DNA from: Rhizobium oryziradicis
GTDB lineage: Bacteria; Pseudomonadota; Alphaproteobacteria; Rhizobiales; Rhizobiaceae
Direction of reading: 5' to 3'
DNA: 64,000 nt
Assembly (NCBI RefSeq): GCF_001939045.1
Contig: NZ_MKIM01000024.1
Coordinates: 206,933-270,932 of the forward strand
How positions within the stretch are numbered: position 1 is the first letter of the stretch; each line of letters opens with the position of its first letter. Below, piece after piece: positions 18,348 through 27,388 of the stretch. Below the pieces are notes generated by a model. That model did no database searches and had not been told where the DNA came from. It saw only the letters and a list, made by a program, of their open reading frames with translations. A program made the position numbers and the translations under genes.

Positions 18348-18827
18348 GAGACGGCCTTCTTACATTGTACCCACATGGTGCAGGCGTATGACGTTGATGG
18401 GACTGAGCAGCCCTGCCCGCTCGCAAGGATCGGTCTCAGATCGGCAGAGGTCAAAATCCCACTCTTTTGCTTGGTTTGTCTGATCAGGAAAACCGAAAAC
18501 CACTTTTCCCTGACAAACCGTTGGCGCCGATATTGCCGCAACTGCCGCTAACAAAACGTTACATCTCGCGCGACAGATCTGTCTCGAAATTGCACTCTGT
18601 CAAGTTGAGAGCGCAACCGATGAAATTAATTGTGGATGAAGATGCAACTGCGCAAACGCCTGCCGCGTCATGGATTCAATCCGAAGCACCGTGAGGCACA
18701 AATGATGCCGCAAAAGACGAGCGCAAGTTCAATGTGACTGCCTCAATGTTGAAAGGATTTTCGCTGGAATGTGTTAAAATCTGCAAGAGTGCTTGCAACT
18801 GCCTGCGGAAAACGCCATTGACGGGAT
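18348..18827. other. 480-base spacer between chemoreceptor and tlyA
   Basis: The divergent promoters of the chemoreceptor (minus) and tlyA (plus) should lie here. The only structured element I see is the GTTTGTC-armed palindrome at 18473-18519. I found no convincing additional gene or RNA. Confidence 0.6.
18473..18519. repeat. GTTTGTC-armed palindromic repeat, copy 2
   Basis: GGTTTGTC (18473-18480) and GACAAACC (18512-18519) flank a core that includes TGATCAGGAAAACCG and CCACTTTTCC. It is the same unit as at 11.8 and 63.95 kb, here within the chemoreceptor-tlyA spacer. Confidence 0.8.
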
Positions 18828-19589
18828 ATGTCTTCATCAGAACCCCAACGTCTTGACCAATTGCTGGTCTCACTCAATCTTGTCGCCAGCCGGTCACGGG
18901 CGCGCGATGCCATTCAACGCGGTGGCGTCAAGGTCAATGGCAAGGTTGTTACCAAACCAAGTCTTTGCTTTGCCACCAATGCCGTCATCGAAATTGATGA
19001 TCCCGCGCAGGACTATGTTTCGCGGGCAGCACTGAAGCTGGTCGCGGGCCTGGATCATTTCAAGCTCGACCCCTCCGATCAGGTCTGTCTTGATGTCGGT
19101 GCCTCGACAGGCGGCTTTACCGAAGTGCTGTTGCAGCGCGGTGCCGCCCATGTCATCGCCATTGATGTCGGTCACGAGCAGATGCATCCCCGCCTGCAAA
19201 GCGATGCGCGGGTTGAAAACATCGAAGGGCTGAACGCCCGCTATCTTGAGCCGGACGATATTGGCGATCAAGCCTTCACCTTCCTCGTTTCCGATGTCTC
19301 CTTCATCTCGATCAAGCTGGCTTTGGTGCCAGCCCTTGAGCTGGCCGAGCCGGGCGCGCACTGTCTGTTGCTGGTCAAGCCGCAGTTTGAGGCCGGGCGC
19401 GATGCCATCAGCAAAGCGGGCCTGTTGAAAGAGCCGGAAACCGCGCCACAGGTGGCCGCCGAGCTGGAGCGCTGGCTGGTGGACGATATGGGCTGGGTCA
19501 GCCTTGGCATGATCCCCTCACCGATTGCAGGTGGTGATGGCAATGTTGAATTTTTGCTGGCAGGTTTCAAGCCTGAGGATGACGCATGA
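18828..19589 (+). CDS. tlyA: TlyA-family rRNA 2'-O-methyltransferase
   Basis: A 253-aa protein with an N-terminal S4 RNA-binding domain (QRLDQLLVSLNLVASRSRARDAIQRGGVKVNG, within residues 7-45) and an FtsJ-like methyltransferase domain containing the SAM motif DVGASTGGFTEVLLQRGA and VSDVSFISI. Family members 2'-O-methylate 16S/23S rRNA cytidines; the historical name haemolysin A is misleading. The stop overlaps the start of the next RNA methyltransferase gene by four bases, so the two form an RNA-modification operon. Confidence 0.9.
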   Translation: MSSSEPQRLDQLLVSLNLVASRSRARDAIQRGGVKVNGKVVTKPSLCFATNAVIEIDDPAQDYVSRAALKLVAGLDHFKLDPSDQVCLDVGASTGGFTEVLLQRGAAHVIAIDVGHEQMHPRLQSDARVENIEGLNARYLEPDDIGDQAFTFLVSDVSFISIKLALVPALELAEPGAHCLLLVKPQFEAGRDAISKAGLLKEPETAPQVAAELERWLVDDMGWVSLGMIPSPIAGGDGNVEFLLAGFKPEDDA

Positions 19590-20842
19590 GCACGGAAACG
19601 CTTGTTATCAATAGCCTTGGCGCACAGGGCGATGGCATTGCCAATGGCGCGGACGGCCCGATTTTTGTGCCGTTTTCTTTGCCCGGCGAAAAAGTGGCGG
19701 TGGCGCGGGTGAAAAACCAGGCGACCATCATGTCGATCACCGAAGCCTCGGCAGATCGGATCGAGCCTGCCTGTCGGCATTTTGGTCTCGATGGCGTTGG
19801 CGGCACCTGTGGCGGCTGCTCGCTGCAACATATGGCCAAGCCCGCCTATAACGTCTTCAAACGCGCGACGTTGATTGCGGCGCTGAAGTCCAAGGGCATT
19901 GAAACCGATGTTGCCGAGGTGATCGAGGCCCATGCCGGTGAGCGTCGGCGCATTGTGTTTACCGCCCGCAAGCGCGAAAAAGGCCTGCTGATTGGCTTCA
20001 ATCAGGCCGGTTCGCGCCATATTGTCGAGCTGGAAGAATGTCCCATCACCTCATCCGGCATTCTGGAGCGGCTGGATGATCTGCGCGCCCTTGGGGCTGC
20101 CATCGCCACCGGCTCCGACCATTTCCGCATGACGGTCACAGAAACCACCACCGGGCTGGATGTCTCGATTGATGGTGTGCGCGGCGGCGCGGCCGATCGT
20201 GAGCGCCGCAATCTCACCGAAACCACCTTGAAGATGCGCGGCATTGCCCGCGTGTCGGTCAATGGTGAAATCGTCATTGAGCCACACCAACCGATTCTGG
20301 ATTTTGGTGGAGCCAAGGTCAACATGCCGCCGGGTGCCTTCTGTCAGGCCACTGTTCCCGCAGAACAAGCCATGGCCGAGCTGGTGCTGGCGCATGTGGG
20401 CAAGGCCAAGCGCGTGGCTGACCTATTTTCCGGCATTGGCACCTTTGCGCTCAGGCTGGCCCGCAATGCGCAAGTGCTGGCGGTTGAATCCGATGAGAAG
20501 GCGATCAAAGCGCTGGACCATGCGGCACGCAACACCCAAGGGTTAAAGCCGGTCAAGATCGAAAAGCGCGATCTGTTTCGCCGCCCGATGATGGTATCCG
20601 AGCTGAAAACCATGGATGCCGTGGTGTTTGACCCGCCACGCGCAGGTGCCGAAGAGCAATGTCGCGAGCTTGCCAAGAGCAAGGTCAAAACCATTGTGGC
20701 CGTGAGCTGCAATGCGCTGACGCTGGCGCGCGATCTGTCGATCCTGATCGAGGGCGGCTATAAAATCACCTCCGTCACACCGATTGACCAGTTTCTCTGG
20801 TCGCCGCATGTGGAAGTGGTGGTGAGCTTGAGCAAAGGCTGA
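19586..20842 (+). CDS. RlmD/TrmA-family RNA (uracil-5-)-methyltransferase
   Basis: A 418-aa class I methyltransferase. An iron-sulfur cluster site is visible as Cys63, Cys75, Cys78 and Cys152 (CX11CX2C, then a distal Cys). The SAM-binding DLFSGIGTFALRLA, the FDPPRAGA motif and the catalytic cysteine in AVSCNALTLARDL follow. The family makes 5-methyluridine in rRNA or tRNA; which nucleotide this one modifies is not evident. The gene overlaps tlyA by four bases and ends at a bidirectional terminator. Confidence 0.9.
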   Translation: MSTETLVINSLGAQGDGIANGADGPIFVPFSLPGEKVAVARVKNQATIMSITEASADRIEPACRHFGLDGVGGTCGGCSLQHMAKPAYNVFKRATLIAALKSKGIETDVAEVIEAHAGERRRIVFTARKREKGLLIGFNQAGSRHIVELEECPITSSGILERLDDLRALGAAIATGSDHFRMTVTETTTGLDVSIDGVRGGAADRERRNLTETTLKMRGIARVSVNGEIVIEPHQPILDFGGAKVNMPPGAFCQATVPAEQAMAELVLAHVGKAKRVADLFSGIGTFALRLARNAQVLAVESDEKAIKALDHAARNTQGLKPVKIEKRDLFRRPMMVSELKTMDAVVFDPPRAGAEEQCRELAKSKVKTIVAVSCNALTLARDLSILIEGGYKITSVTPIDQFLWSPHVEVVVSLSKG

Positions 20843-20867
20843 AGCCTGGATTTTGGTGATGGTTGAG

Positions 20868-20895
20868 AAAAGGCACCGGATAAGGTGCCTTTTTT
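20868..20895. terminator. Bidirectional intrinsic terminator
   Basis: AAAAGGCACC (20868-20877) and GGTGCCTTTTTT (20884-20895) form a stem with A-tract on one side and T-tract on the other. It sits between the convergent methyltransferase and enoyl-CoA hydratase genes and can work for both. Confidence 0.88.
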
Positions 20896-20904
20896 ATTGT
20901 TACA

Positions 20905-21669
20905 TTACGAAGTTTTGCGGCGCATAAACGCTTCAAACGCGCCTCTCGCCTCAGCGCTTTTCAGCTGCGCCACGAAATGATCCAGCTCTTCCTGCATGCG
21001 CGTCAAAAGCGAATCCCGATCTCCACGCACCAGATCGCGGGCAATTTTCAACGCTTGTACTGGCTTGGCGGCAAGGTTTGCGGCCAGTGAAAGCGTCTCG
21101 GCTTCCACCGCTTCAGAGGCAACCACCTTCCAGATCAAACCGGCCTCACGAGCCTGGTTTGCCGAAAAACCCTCGCCCAGCGCCAGAAGTGCGAAGGCGC
21201 GTTGATGGCCCATGACCAGCGGAGCCAACAGGCTTGAGCCAGCTTCCGGCACGAGGGCGAGATCTACAAACGGCGTTTTGAACAGGCTGCGGTCTGAGGC
21301 GATGGTGAGATCGCAATGCATATGCAACGTGGTGCCAATGCCAATGGCCAGACCATCCACTCCCGACACCATGGGCTTGGATGCCGTGGCCAGCGCTTTC
21401 AGCAAGCCAAAGGCCGCTGGCTCTTGCAAAGCCCCCGACATGGCATAGGTCAGAAAATCGGCCATGTCATTGCCAGCAGAAAAACAACCTTCGGTGCCCA
21501 GAAAGGCAATGGTGCGCACGGCATCATCACGCTCTGCATCCTTCAATGCCTCGGTCATGCGGCTATACATGGCCGATGTCAGCGCATTCTTTTTCTCGGG
21601 CCGGTTCAGGCGGATCACCATAACACCGGGATCGGCAGAGGGCATCTCCACCAGAATATGATCGCTCAT
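20905..21669 (-). CDS. Enoyl-CoA hydratase/isomerase family protein
   Basis: A 254-aa crotonase-fold protein. The first oxyanion-hole segment is FSAGNDMADF and the second VDGLAIGIGTTLHMHCDLTIAS; the usual catalytic glutamate position after the second segment reads FVDLALVPEAGSS. It hydrates or isomerises enoyl-CoA during fatty-acid breakdown. The ATG at 21669 has AGGAG that overlaps the stop region of the upstream acyl-CoA dehydrogenase, only two bases away, so the pair is translationally coupled and probably works in the same degradation pathway. Confidence 0.87.
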   Translation of the reverse strand: MSDHILVEMPSADPGVMVIRLNRPEKKNALTSAMYSRMTEALKDAERDDAVRTIAFLGTEGCFSAGNDMADFLTYAMSGALQEPAAFGLLKALATASKPMVSGVDGLAIGIGTTLHMHCDLTIASDRSLFKTPFVDLALVPEAGSSLLAPLVMGHQRAFALLALGEGFSANQAREAGLIWKVVASEAVEAETLSLAANLAAKPVQALKIARDLVRGDRDSLLTRMQEELDHFVAQLKSAEARGAFEAFMRRKTS

Positions 21670-21670
21670 G

Positions 21671-23458
21671 TTATTCTCCTGCCATCAGGATGCTGCGCCC
21701 AGCCGCAAGGCTTGCTGATCCGCCAACAACGGTCTGCTTGAGGCTTGCTGTTTCAGCCAGCAGGTTTTCGGCGGCAAAGCGGCATAAAGGCAGATGATGA
21801 CCCTGATGATTGGCCCCATCAAACAAAGCCCCCTTGGCGAGGTAAGCGCCCGTCAGCGTCAGACCAAACAGGCGTTGATAGGGCGTGGCACCCGCTAATG
21901 CATCCGCTTGCGCTCCGTCTGCAATTTTGGCCAAAAGCCATTCGGTTGCCTCTTCCAAATCCTTGATGGAAGACAGCAAACGCGTTGCCGCTTCGCCAAA
22001 GCCCTCCTGATTGGACGTATCCACCTCCACCGCAATGGCCTTCAGCTCCTTGATAAAGCCGCGCACATGCTCGCCATTGGAAAGCGGCAGTTTGCGCATC
22101 ACCAGATCAATGGCCTGAATGCCGTTGGTGCCTTCATAAATTGGTGCGATGCGCGCGTCGCGCAGCAGGCGCGCAGCTCCGGTTTCTTCAATGAAGCCCA
22201 TGCCGCCATGCACCTGAATGCCCATAGAGGCAACCTCGACGCCAATATCGGTGGCAAAGCTTTTGGCAATCGGCGTCAACAATGCCGCGCGCTCACTCCA
22301 ATGCCTGGCCTCATCGCCTTCTGTGTGATGACTCATATCAATGGCATGGGCGCAAGAATAGCAGATGGAGCGCGCACCTTGGGTCAGTGCCTTCATGGTC
22401 AGCAAGGTGCGAGCCACATCCGGGTGTTCAATAATCGGGCTCATGCCCGCACCGCTCCAGCCGGGCGCTTTGCCCTGGGTGCGCTCTTTGGCGTAGTGCA
22501 AAGCCTTTTGAGTGGCGGCTTCCGAAATGGCCACACCCTGCATGCCCACCGCCAGCCGCGCATTGTTCATCATGGTGAACATGCAGGCGAGGCCCTTGTT
22601 TTCCTCACCAATCACATAGCCAATCGCCCCCGGCTCATCGCCAAAGCGGCCATCGCCATAAATCATCGTGCAGGTTGGCGAGCCATGAATGCCCAGCTTA
22701 TGCTCCAGCGCATGGCAAAACAGATCGTTGCGCGCACCCAGCGTGCCATCATCATTGACCAGAAATTTTGGCACCAGAAACAGCGAAATGCCGCGCGTAC
22801 CAGCCGGTGCATCGGGCAATCGTGCCAACACCAGATGGATGATATTGTCGGTGGCGTCATGCTCGCCCCAGGTGATGTAGATTTTCTGGCCGAAAATCCG
22901 GTAGCTGCCATCGTCACGGCGCTCCGCCCGGCTTTTCATCACTCCGAGATCAGACCCGGCATGGGGTTCTGTGAGGTTCATGCTGGCCATCCATTCGCCA
23001 GACACCATCTTGTGCAGAAATTTCTCTTTCAAGGCATCACTGCCATGCGCGCTCAACGCTTCGGCCGCGCCCATGGTCAAGGTTGGCCCCAGCGCAAAGG
23101 CCATCGAGCCGGAGTTCCACATTTCCAGCGCCGCAACATTCAACAAATGCGGCAAGGCCTGCCCGCCATAGCGCTCTTCTGCTACCAGCCCGTTCCAGCC
23201 GCCTTCGGCCCAGCGGCGGTAAAGATCGGCCCAGCCATCGGGCAAAGTCACCTTGGCATCAGACAGCCTTGCCCCTTGGCGATCGCCAACGGCGGCCAAT
23301 GGGGCCACTTCCTGTGTGGCAAAACGCCCGGCCTCATCCAGGATCGCATCCACCAGATCTTCCGAAAGGTCTCCAAACCGCCCCTCTTCCAGGGCTTGCG
23401 CCATGCCGGCAACATGCTTGAGGGTAAAGGCTATGTGCTCAACAGGGGCCTTATACAT
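21671..23458 (-). CDS. Acyl-CoA dehydrogenase (long form, ~600 aa)
   Basis: A 595-aa acyl-CoA dehydrogenase of the larger class with an extra C-terminal domain. Visible features: MNLTEPHAGSDLGVMKSRAE (FAD/substrate region), the FGMQVHGG-like segment GIQVHGGMGFIEETGAARLLRD, and IYEGTNGIQAIDLVMRKL. These flavoenzymes introduce the 2,3-double bond in acyl-CoA. The ATG at 23458 is chosen because GGAGGAG precedes it at the right distance; an upstream ATG would lie on that site. Partner gene: the enoyl-CoA hydratase immediately downstream. Confidence 0.9.
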   Translation of the reverse strand: MYKAPVEHIAFTLKHVAGMAQALEEGRFGDLSEDLVDAILDEAGRFATQEVAPLAAVGDRQGARLSDAKVTLPDGWADLYRRWAEGGWNGLVAEERYGGQALPHLLNVAALEMWNSGSMAFALGPTLTMGAAEALSAHGSDALKEKFLHKMVSGEWMASMNLTEPHAGSDLGVMKSRAERRDDGSYRIFGQKIYITWGEHDATDNIIHLVLARLPDAPAGTRGISLFLVPKFLVNDDGTLGARNDLFCHALEHKLGIHGSPTCTMIYGDGRFGDEPGAIGYVIGEENKGLACMFTMMNNARLAVGMQGVAISEAATQKALHYAKERTQGKAPGWSGAGMSPIIEHPDVARTLLTMKALTQGARSICYSCAHAIDMSHHTEGDEARHWSERAALLTPIAKSFATDIGVEVASMGIQVHGGMGFIEETGAARLLRDARIAPIYEGTNGIQAIDLVMRKLPLSNGEHVRGFIKELKAIAVEVDTSNQEGFGEAATRLLSSIKDLEEATEWLLAKIADGAQADALAGATPYQRLFGLTLTGAYLAKGALFDGANHQGHHLPLCRFAAENLLAETASLKQTVVGGSASLAAGRSILMAGE

Positions 23459-23670
23459 CGTGATCTCCTCCATCCCGTATCATGCTCATAGCCTATTGAT
23501 TTTTACGTAAACGTCAACATTGTGCGCAGCAAAGATCACAGCTGCAAACTCGCACCTCTTGATCGTCGCGTCACAATCGCTGCATATAGAGTGCGTATGA
23601 CCGTGTTTATGATGGTCGCATTCAAACCACCCTCACCGACCCAGCGACCCATTGCAGGAGCTTAGCCACC

Positions 23671-24666
23671 ATGCTGACCACGCCGAGTTTGATCCCTGGT
23701 TTGGTCTGGGCCTATCACATCGATCCCGAAAGCCGCACCGCCGCGCGCTTGCCCATGGACATGACCGCCGATGATCTGCTGTTTGACAAGGGATTTATCT
23801 GGCTGCACCTGAGCCTTGCAGATGGCCGAGTGCCTGCATTTTTGGAAAATTTTGCCGGATTAACCGAAGCATCGCGCGCAGCATTGATCAATCACGAGCA
23901 TCACGCCGCCCTTTCTGTCGATGATCAGCTGATTTGTGGCACGTTGGTGGATTTTCAACGGGAGTTTGACTCAACCACCCGCGATATTGGCTGGCTGCAT
24001 TTTGCGCTCTCCGATCGCTTCATCATCACCACGCGGCTGCAACCCATTCGCTCGGTGGATCTGCTGCGCGCATCGCTCGAGAAAAACCCGGCAAAATTTC
24101 GCTCACCCTTGCATGTCTATGAAGTGCTGGTAGCCGAATCCCAGCGTGGCATCATGGCACTGGTGATTGAGTTGATGGATGAGATCAACCGCATTGAAGA
24201 TGTGGTCTATGATGAGGATTTGCGCGACGAGCGCACCCAGCTTGCCCCTTTGCGCCGGGTGATTGTGCGCCTGCATCGGCATTTGCGCGGCATGCTCAGC
24301 CTGATGCGCCGGGCGGCGGCGGCCGATGATGATGAAATGCCGGAAGGGTTTGAAGATGTGGCCACCCGCCTGACCAGTCGGCTGGAAGCCGCCGACCACG
24401 ATGTCTATGCCCTGCATGAGCGCGCGCGCCTGCTGCATGAAGAAATAGACAGCAAGCTGTCCTCGGAAACCAACCGACATCTGTACGTGTTGTCGTTGAT
24501 GACGGCCTTTCTGTTGCCGCCAACGCTGGTGACCGGATTTTTTGGCATGAACACCTCAGAACTGCCGTTTACCCACGCCCCGCAGGGATCAACCTATGCC
24601 ATCGCCTTCATTGTCGGCTCCATTCTGTTTGCCTGGCTGATTTTGAAACGCGCCAAAATTCTTTGA
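23671..24666 (+). CDS. zntB: CorA/ZntB-family divalent cation transporter
   Basis: A 331-aa protein with a large soluble N-terminal domain and two C-terminal membrane helices (about 270-292 and 303-325). The signature GMNT occurs at the end of the first helix (VTGFFGMNTSELPF), as expected for CorA/ZntB channels. The acidic, short linker and the N-terminal sequence (IPGLVWAYHIDPESRTA) point to the ZntB branch, zinc rather than magnesium, but family boundaries are soft. The gene is monocistronic and followed by an inward terminator from the opposite strand. Confidence 0.85.
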   Translation: MLTTPSLIPGLVWAYHIDPESRTAARLPMDMTADDLLFDKGFIWLHLSLADGRVPAFLENFAGLTEASRAALINHEHHAALSVDDQLICGTLVDFQREFDSTTRDIGWLHFALSDRFIITTRLQPIRSVDLLRASLEKNPAKFRSPLHVYEVLVAESQRGIMALVIELMDEINRIEDVVYDEDLRDERTQLAPLRRVIVRLHRHLRGMLSLMRRAAAADDDEMPEGFEDVATRLTSRLEAADHDVYALHERARLLHEEIDSKLSSETNRHLYVLSLMTAFLLPPTLVTGFFGMNTSELPFTHAPQGSTYAIAFIVGSILFAWLILKRAKIL

Positions 24667-24675
24667 ACAAAACAC

Positions 24676-24701
24676 AAAAACGCCCGGCACAAGGCCGGGC
24701 G
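24676..24701 (-). terminator. Intrinsic terminator of the BA14K gene
   Basis: CGCCCGGC (24681-24688) pairs with GCCGGGCG (24694-24701). On the minus strand the hairpin is followed by TTTTT, placing it 20 bases after the BA14K stop codon. On the plus strand there is no U-tract, though it may also slow read-through from zntB. Confidence 0.8.
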
Positions 24702-24722
24702 CTGGAAAACTTCGGTTTCAGA

Positions 24723-25193
24723 TCAATAGTAAGGTGACAGGCACTGCTGGCGAACGCCAGAATAGGTCACGAATGTATTGCTGTAAGCGTCATAGCTGCG
24801 GTAGCGCCCCTCGCACCACTGGTAATGGCGCGGGTTAACGCCATTTCCACCGCGCGGGATGGGAGCCTGACGCGGCTGCGAGGCAATTGCGCCACCAATC
24901 AACGCGCCTGCCGCAAAGGCGGCCAGCGGATACCAGCGCCCGTCATGGTGACGGCGATAATGTTCACGCGGGCGATCATAGCCCCGATATCCGCGATAAT
25001 AGCCATCGCCGTGTCGGCCATAATAAGGACGACCATAATAGCCATCACCCCGCCATTGCACTTGCTCCACCGGGGATGTTGCCTTTGCCACAGGGGTAAA
25101 ACCTGTGAGCGGCATCGCTTGTGCGGACCCAAGAGAGCTTGCCAGAACAGCCAATGCTGTTCCCACCACTGCCAAACGCGTCATCATCGCCAT
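24723..25193 (-). CDS. BA14K-like secreted protein
   Basis: A 156-aa protein with a signal peptide (residues about 1-27, ending GSAQA), a Gly/Tyr/Arg-rich low-complexity region ([22 protein letters not shown]), a single hydrophobic segment ([16 protein letters not shown]) and a C-terminal BA14K-type motif ([21 protein letters not shown], then QQC). BA14K is a lectin-like immunogenic surface protein of Brucella; relatives occur throughout Rhizobiales. The ATG at 25193 has GGAGG seven bases upstream; an earlier in-frame ATG lacks such a site. Confidence 0.85.
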   Translation of the reverse strand: MAMMTRLAVVGTALAVLASSLGSAQAMPLTGFTPVAKATSPVEQVQWRGDGYYGRPYYGRHGDGYYRGYRGYDRPREHYRRHHDGRWYPLAAFAAGALIGGAIASQPRQAPIPRGGNGVNPRHYQWCEGRYRSYDAYSNTFVTYSGVRQQCLSPYY

Positions 25194-25652
25194 GACCAGA
25201 CCTCCAAAATTCAGATACAACAGCCAATACAGCTTACTGAGTGCCAGCATACGAAGTGGCAGATGAACCTGAAATTAACACTTTCTAACATCTAATTTAT
25301 ATGGAGCAGCGGGCCGAAACATCAAGATATCGGCGCAAAGGCAAGCCTCGCGTAATCCATGCTGCTTATGGTGATGTGCTGGGCATGGTCTGCTGGTTCA
25401 ACTTGGGGCAATTACCGCATGTGGCGTAGGCAATGCTCAAGCAAGACAACAACTTATGTGCAAGTGGAGCTGAACATCGACATCACTGTTCTATATCGTG
25501 ATGTGTGCGTGCGCTGACGTCGTTGAGTTCGAGAGCATCGGTCCGAAAACTGGAATCGGCAAGATGCTCTCAGTTTTTGTTTACGCATCGGATTTATCTG
25601 AAAACCGGTTCCCACTTTTCAGCCGATGCTCTCATGTGTGGAGAGTTCGCCA
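25194..25652. other. 459-base divergent spacer with a composite repeat
   Basis: It should hold the promoters of the BA14K gene (minus) and the hypothetical gene (plus). The right part is occupied by the composite repeat at 25531-25633. I see nothing else that I can support. Confidence 0.6.
25531..25633. repeat. Composite GCATCGG-armed palindromic repeat
   Basis: GAGAGCATC (25531-25539) and GATGCTCTC (25563-25571) form one inverted repeat; GCATCGG (25586-25592) and CCGATGC (25623-25629) form a second. The core between the latter, TGAAAACCGGTTCCCACTTTTC, is the same as in the GTTTGTC-armed family but the arms differ. It ends 20 bases before the start of the next gene. Confidence 0.75.
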
Positions 25653-26258
25653 ATGTCGAAGCTGAGATATTTCGCTGCCCGGAACCCGTTGGCGCTTGCT
25701 GCAAAGCGCGCCCGCAGCGGTCACACTGAATTTCTACGCACCGGCAAGATTATTCGTCAGCAAGAGGACTGGCTGAGCGACGAAAAGCGCTACCTGACCC
25801 ATGAAGAAGTGGCCGAGCGCACATCCAAGCGGCTGGAAGCCGTTGGCGAAAAAACCTATGAACGTCTCAACACCGTGCACCGCGCCATTCGCTTTCCCAA
25901 GGCCGTGTTTCAAAAGACGTTAAGCGACATCCCCCATTTGGGCTATTGCCACGTCACGGCGGCCCGCACCAGCTTTGCCAATTATGCCGATGTGAAATGG
26001 TCTTTTTACATTGCCAATTTCTTTGCCGAGATTGGCGGAGAAGAGAGCTTTTTTGAGCATATCAGCCCCCAATATGGCCGCATGTATTTTGCTGTTGCCC
26101 TCAAGCCTGATCGGGAAACGCGCAAAATGACCATTGATCGCTCGATCCGTGAGGACGGCTTACTGTTTCGCACAACCGATCCGAAAGTGGCCCTGAAAAA
26201 CGTGTTGATGCTGGGCGCAAAAGACCCCGCTCTGCGCGAGGTGATTGCCGCCGCATAA
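25653..26258 (+). CDS. Conserved hypothetical protein, possibly DUF6656 family
   Basis: A 201-aa soluble protein beginning MSKLRYFAARNPLALAAKRA, with no signal or membrane segment. It has a basic N-terminus, a helical segment rich in Glu/Lys (HEEVAERTSKRLEAVGEKTYERL) and an aromatic-rich middle (FANYADVKWSFYIANFF). It resembles rhizobial proteins I associate with the name DUF6656, but that link is from memory. The ATG at 25653 is preferred because GGAGAG lies upstream; an ATG at 25626 does not fit. No function can be assigned. Confidence 0.7.
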   Translation: MSKLRYFAARNPLALAAKRARSGHTEFLRTGKIIRQQEDWLSDEKRYLTHEEVAERTSKRLEAVGEKTYERLNTVHRAIRFPKAVFQKTLSDIPHLGYCHVTAARTSFANYADVKWSFYIANFFAEIGGEESFFEHISPQYGRMYFAVALKPDRETRKMTIDRSIREDGLLFRTTDPKVALKNVLMLGAKDPALREVIAAA

Positions 26259-26288
26259 CGTCTCACAGCAGATATAAACGGCTGATGA

Positions 26289-27371
26289 TCAGGCCTCGAT
26301 CTCAACATCGCCAATCGGGCGTGAGCAGCAGGCCAGAATATAGCCTTCCTCGATTTCATCATCGAGAATGCCGCCATTGTGGGCCATTTCGACCTCGCCG
26401 GAGATTTTCATCACCCGGCAGGTGCCGCACAGACCGGATTCACAAGCGGCACCAATGCGCACGCCGACAGAGCGGGCGGCCTGCAACACGGTAAAGCCCG
26501 GCTCGCACTGGGCTTCTTTTCCGGCCATGGTGAAAGAAATCGTGTTGGTCTTGACCTCGCCAGACGGGTCCGCCACCACAACCGGCAGCGCAGGGGCCAC
26601 TGGCTGGAATGTTTCCTCATGATAGCGGCTCATATCAAATCCGGCACCGGCCAGGGATTCGCGCACGGTGGCCATAAACGGCTCAGGCCCGCAGCAAAAC
26701 ACGGTGCGGTCGAGAAAATCCGGGGCCAAAAGACCAATCTTGGCCTTATCGATAAAGCCTCGCAGGCCCGACCACAGCTGTGAGCGCTGCAATTGCTCGA
26801 CAATAAAGCCTAGCTGGAAAAACGGCAGATAGCGCGCCTTATATTCCAGCTCCCAGCGGAAGATAATATCATCCGGCGAGCGGGCGCAGTGAATGAAGGC
26901 GATGTCGCTATCGGGCTGGCGGTCGGCCATATCGCGGGTCATCGACATCATCGGCGTAATGCCTGAGCCTGCCGAGATGAACAGATATTTGTCGCCGGGA
27001 TGTTTGACGTAAGAGAAATCGCCCAGCGGGCCAATGGCCTTGATTTTCATGCCGGGTTTGAGATTTTCAAACATCCAGCGAGTGCCGATACTGTCTTTCT
27101 GCGCCTTGACCGTCACCGCCACCGTGTAGGGTCGCGATGGGCTGGACGACAGCGTGTAGGTTCGCAGCACCGGCTCCGGCCCCACCGGCAATTCCAGTGT
27201 TACAAACTGGCCGGGCAGATAGCGAAACCAATGTTCCGGGTGATCCGGCTTAAACGTGAAGGTCATCACATCCGGGGCTTCCGGTGTCCAGGCCACACAT
27301 TCCAGCAGGTGGGTGCGGTCAGACCACGGGCGCATTTCATCGACGTGTTTGTAAGACTTCTCAATCGCCAT
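26289..27371 (-). CDS. gbcB: Ferredoxin reductase subunit of a Rieske oxygenase (GbcB-like)
   Basis: A 360-aa electron-transfer protein with three domains: FAD-binding (RTYTLSSSP, about 90-98), NAD-binding (FISAGSGITPMMSM, and FCCGPEPFM), and a C-terminal plant-type [2Fe-2S] ferredoxin (CESGLCGTC, then a distal Cys in LACCSRP). It passes electrons from NAD(P)H to the oxygenase encoded 17 bases upstream. The pair matches GbcAB, which demethylates glycine betaine to dimethylglycine, and stachydrine demethylases of rhizobia. Substrate is inferred from the partner. Confidence 0.82.
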   Translation of the reverse strand: MAIEKSYKHVDEMRPWSDRTHLLECVAWTPEAPDVMTFTFKPDHPEHWFRYLPGQFVTLELPVGPEPVLRTYTLSSSPSRPYTVAVTVKAQKDSIGTRWMFENLKPGMKIKAIGPLGDFSYVKHPGDKYLFISAGSGITPMMSMTRDMADRQPDSDIAFIHCARSPDDIIFRWELEYKARYLPFFQLGFIVEQLQRSQLWSGLRGFIDKAKIGLLAPDFLDRTVFCCGPEPFMATVRESLAGAGFDMSRYHEETFQPVAPALPVVVADPSGEVKTNTISFTMAGKEAQCEPGFTVLQAARSVGVRIGAACESGLCGTCRVMKISGEVEMAHNGGILDDEIEEGYILACCSRPIGDVEIEA

Positions 27372-27388
27372 GGTCTGCCAACAATCCC

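Noticed and set aside
21908..23491. 527-codon open frame opposite the acyl-CoA dehydrogenase
   Set aside because: Antisense shadow of a strongly supported gene, with no recognisable domain or start signal.
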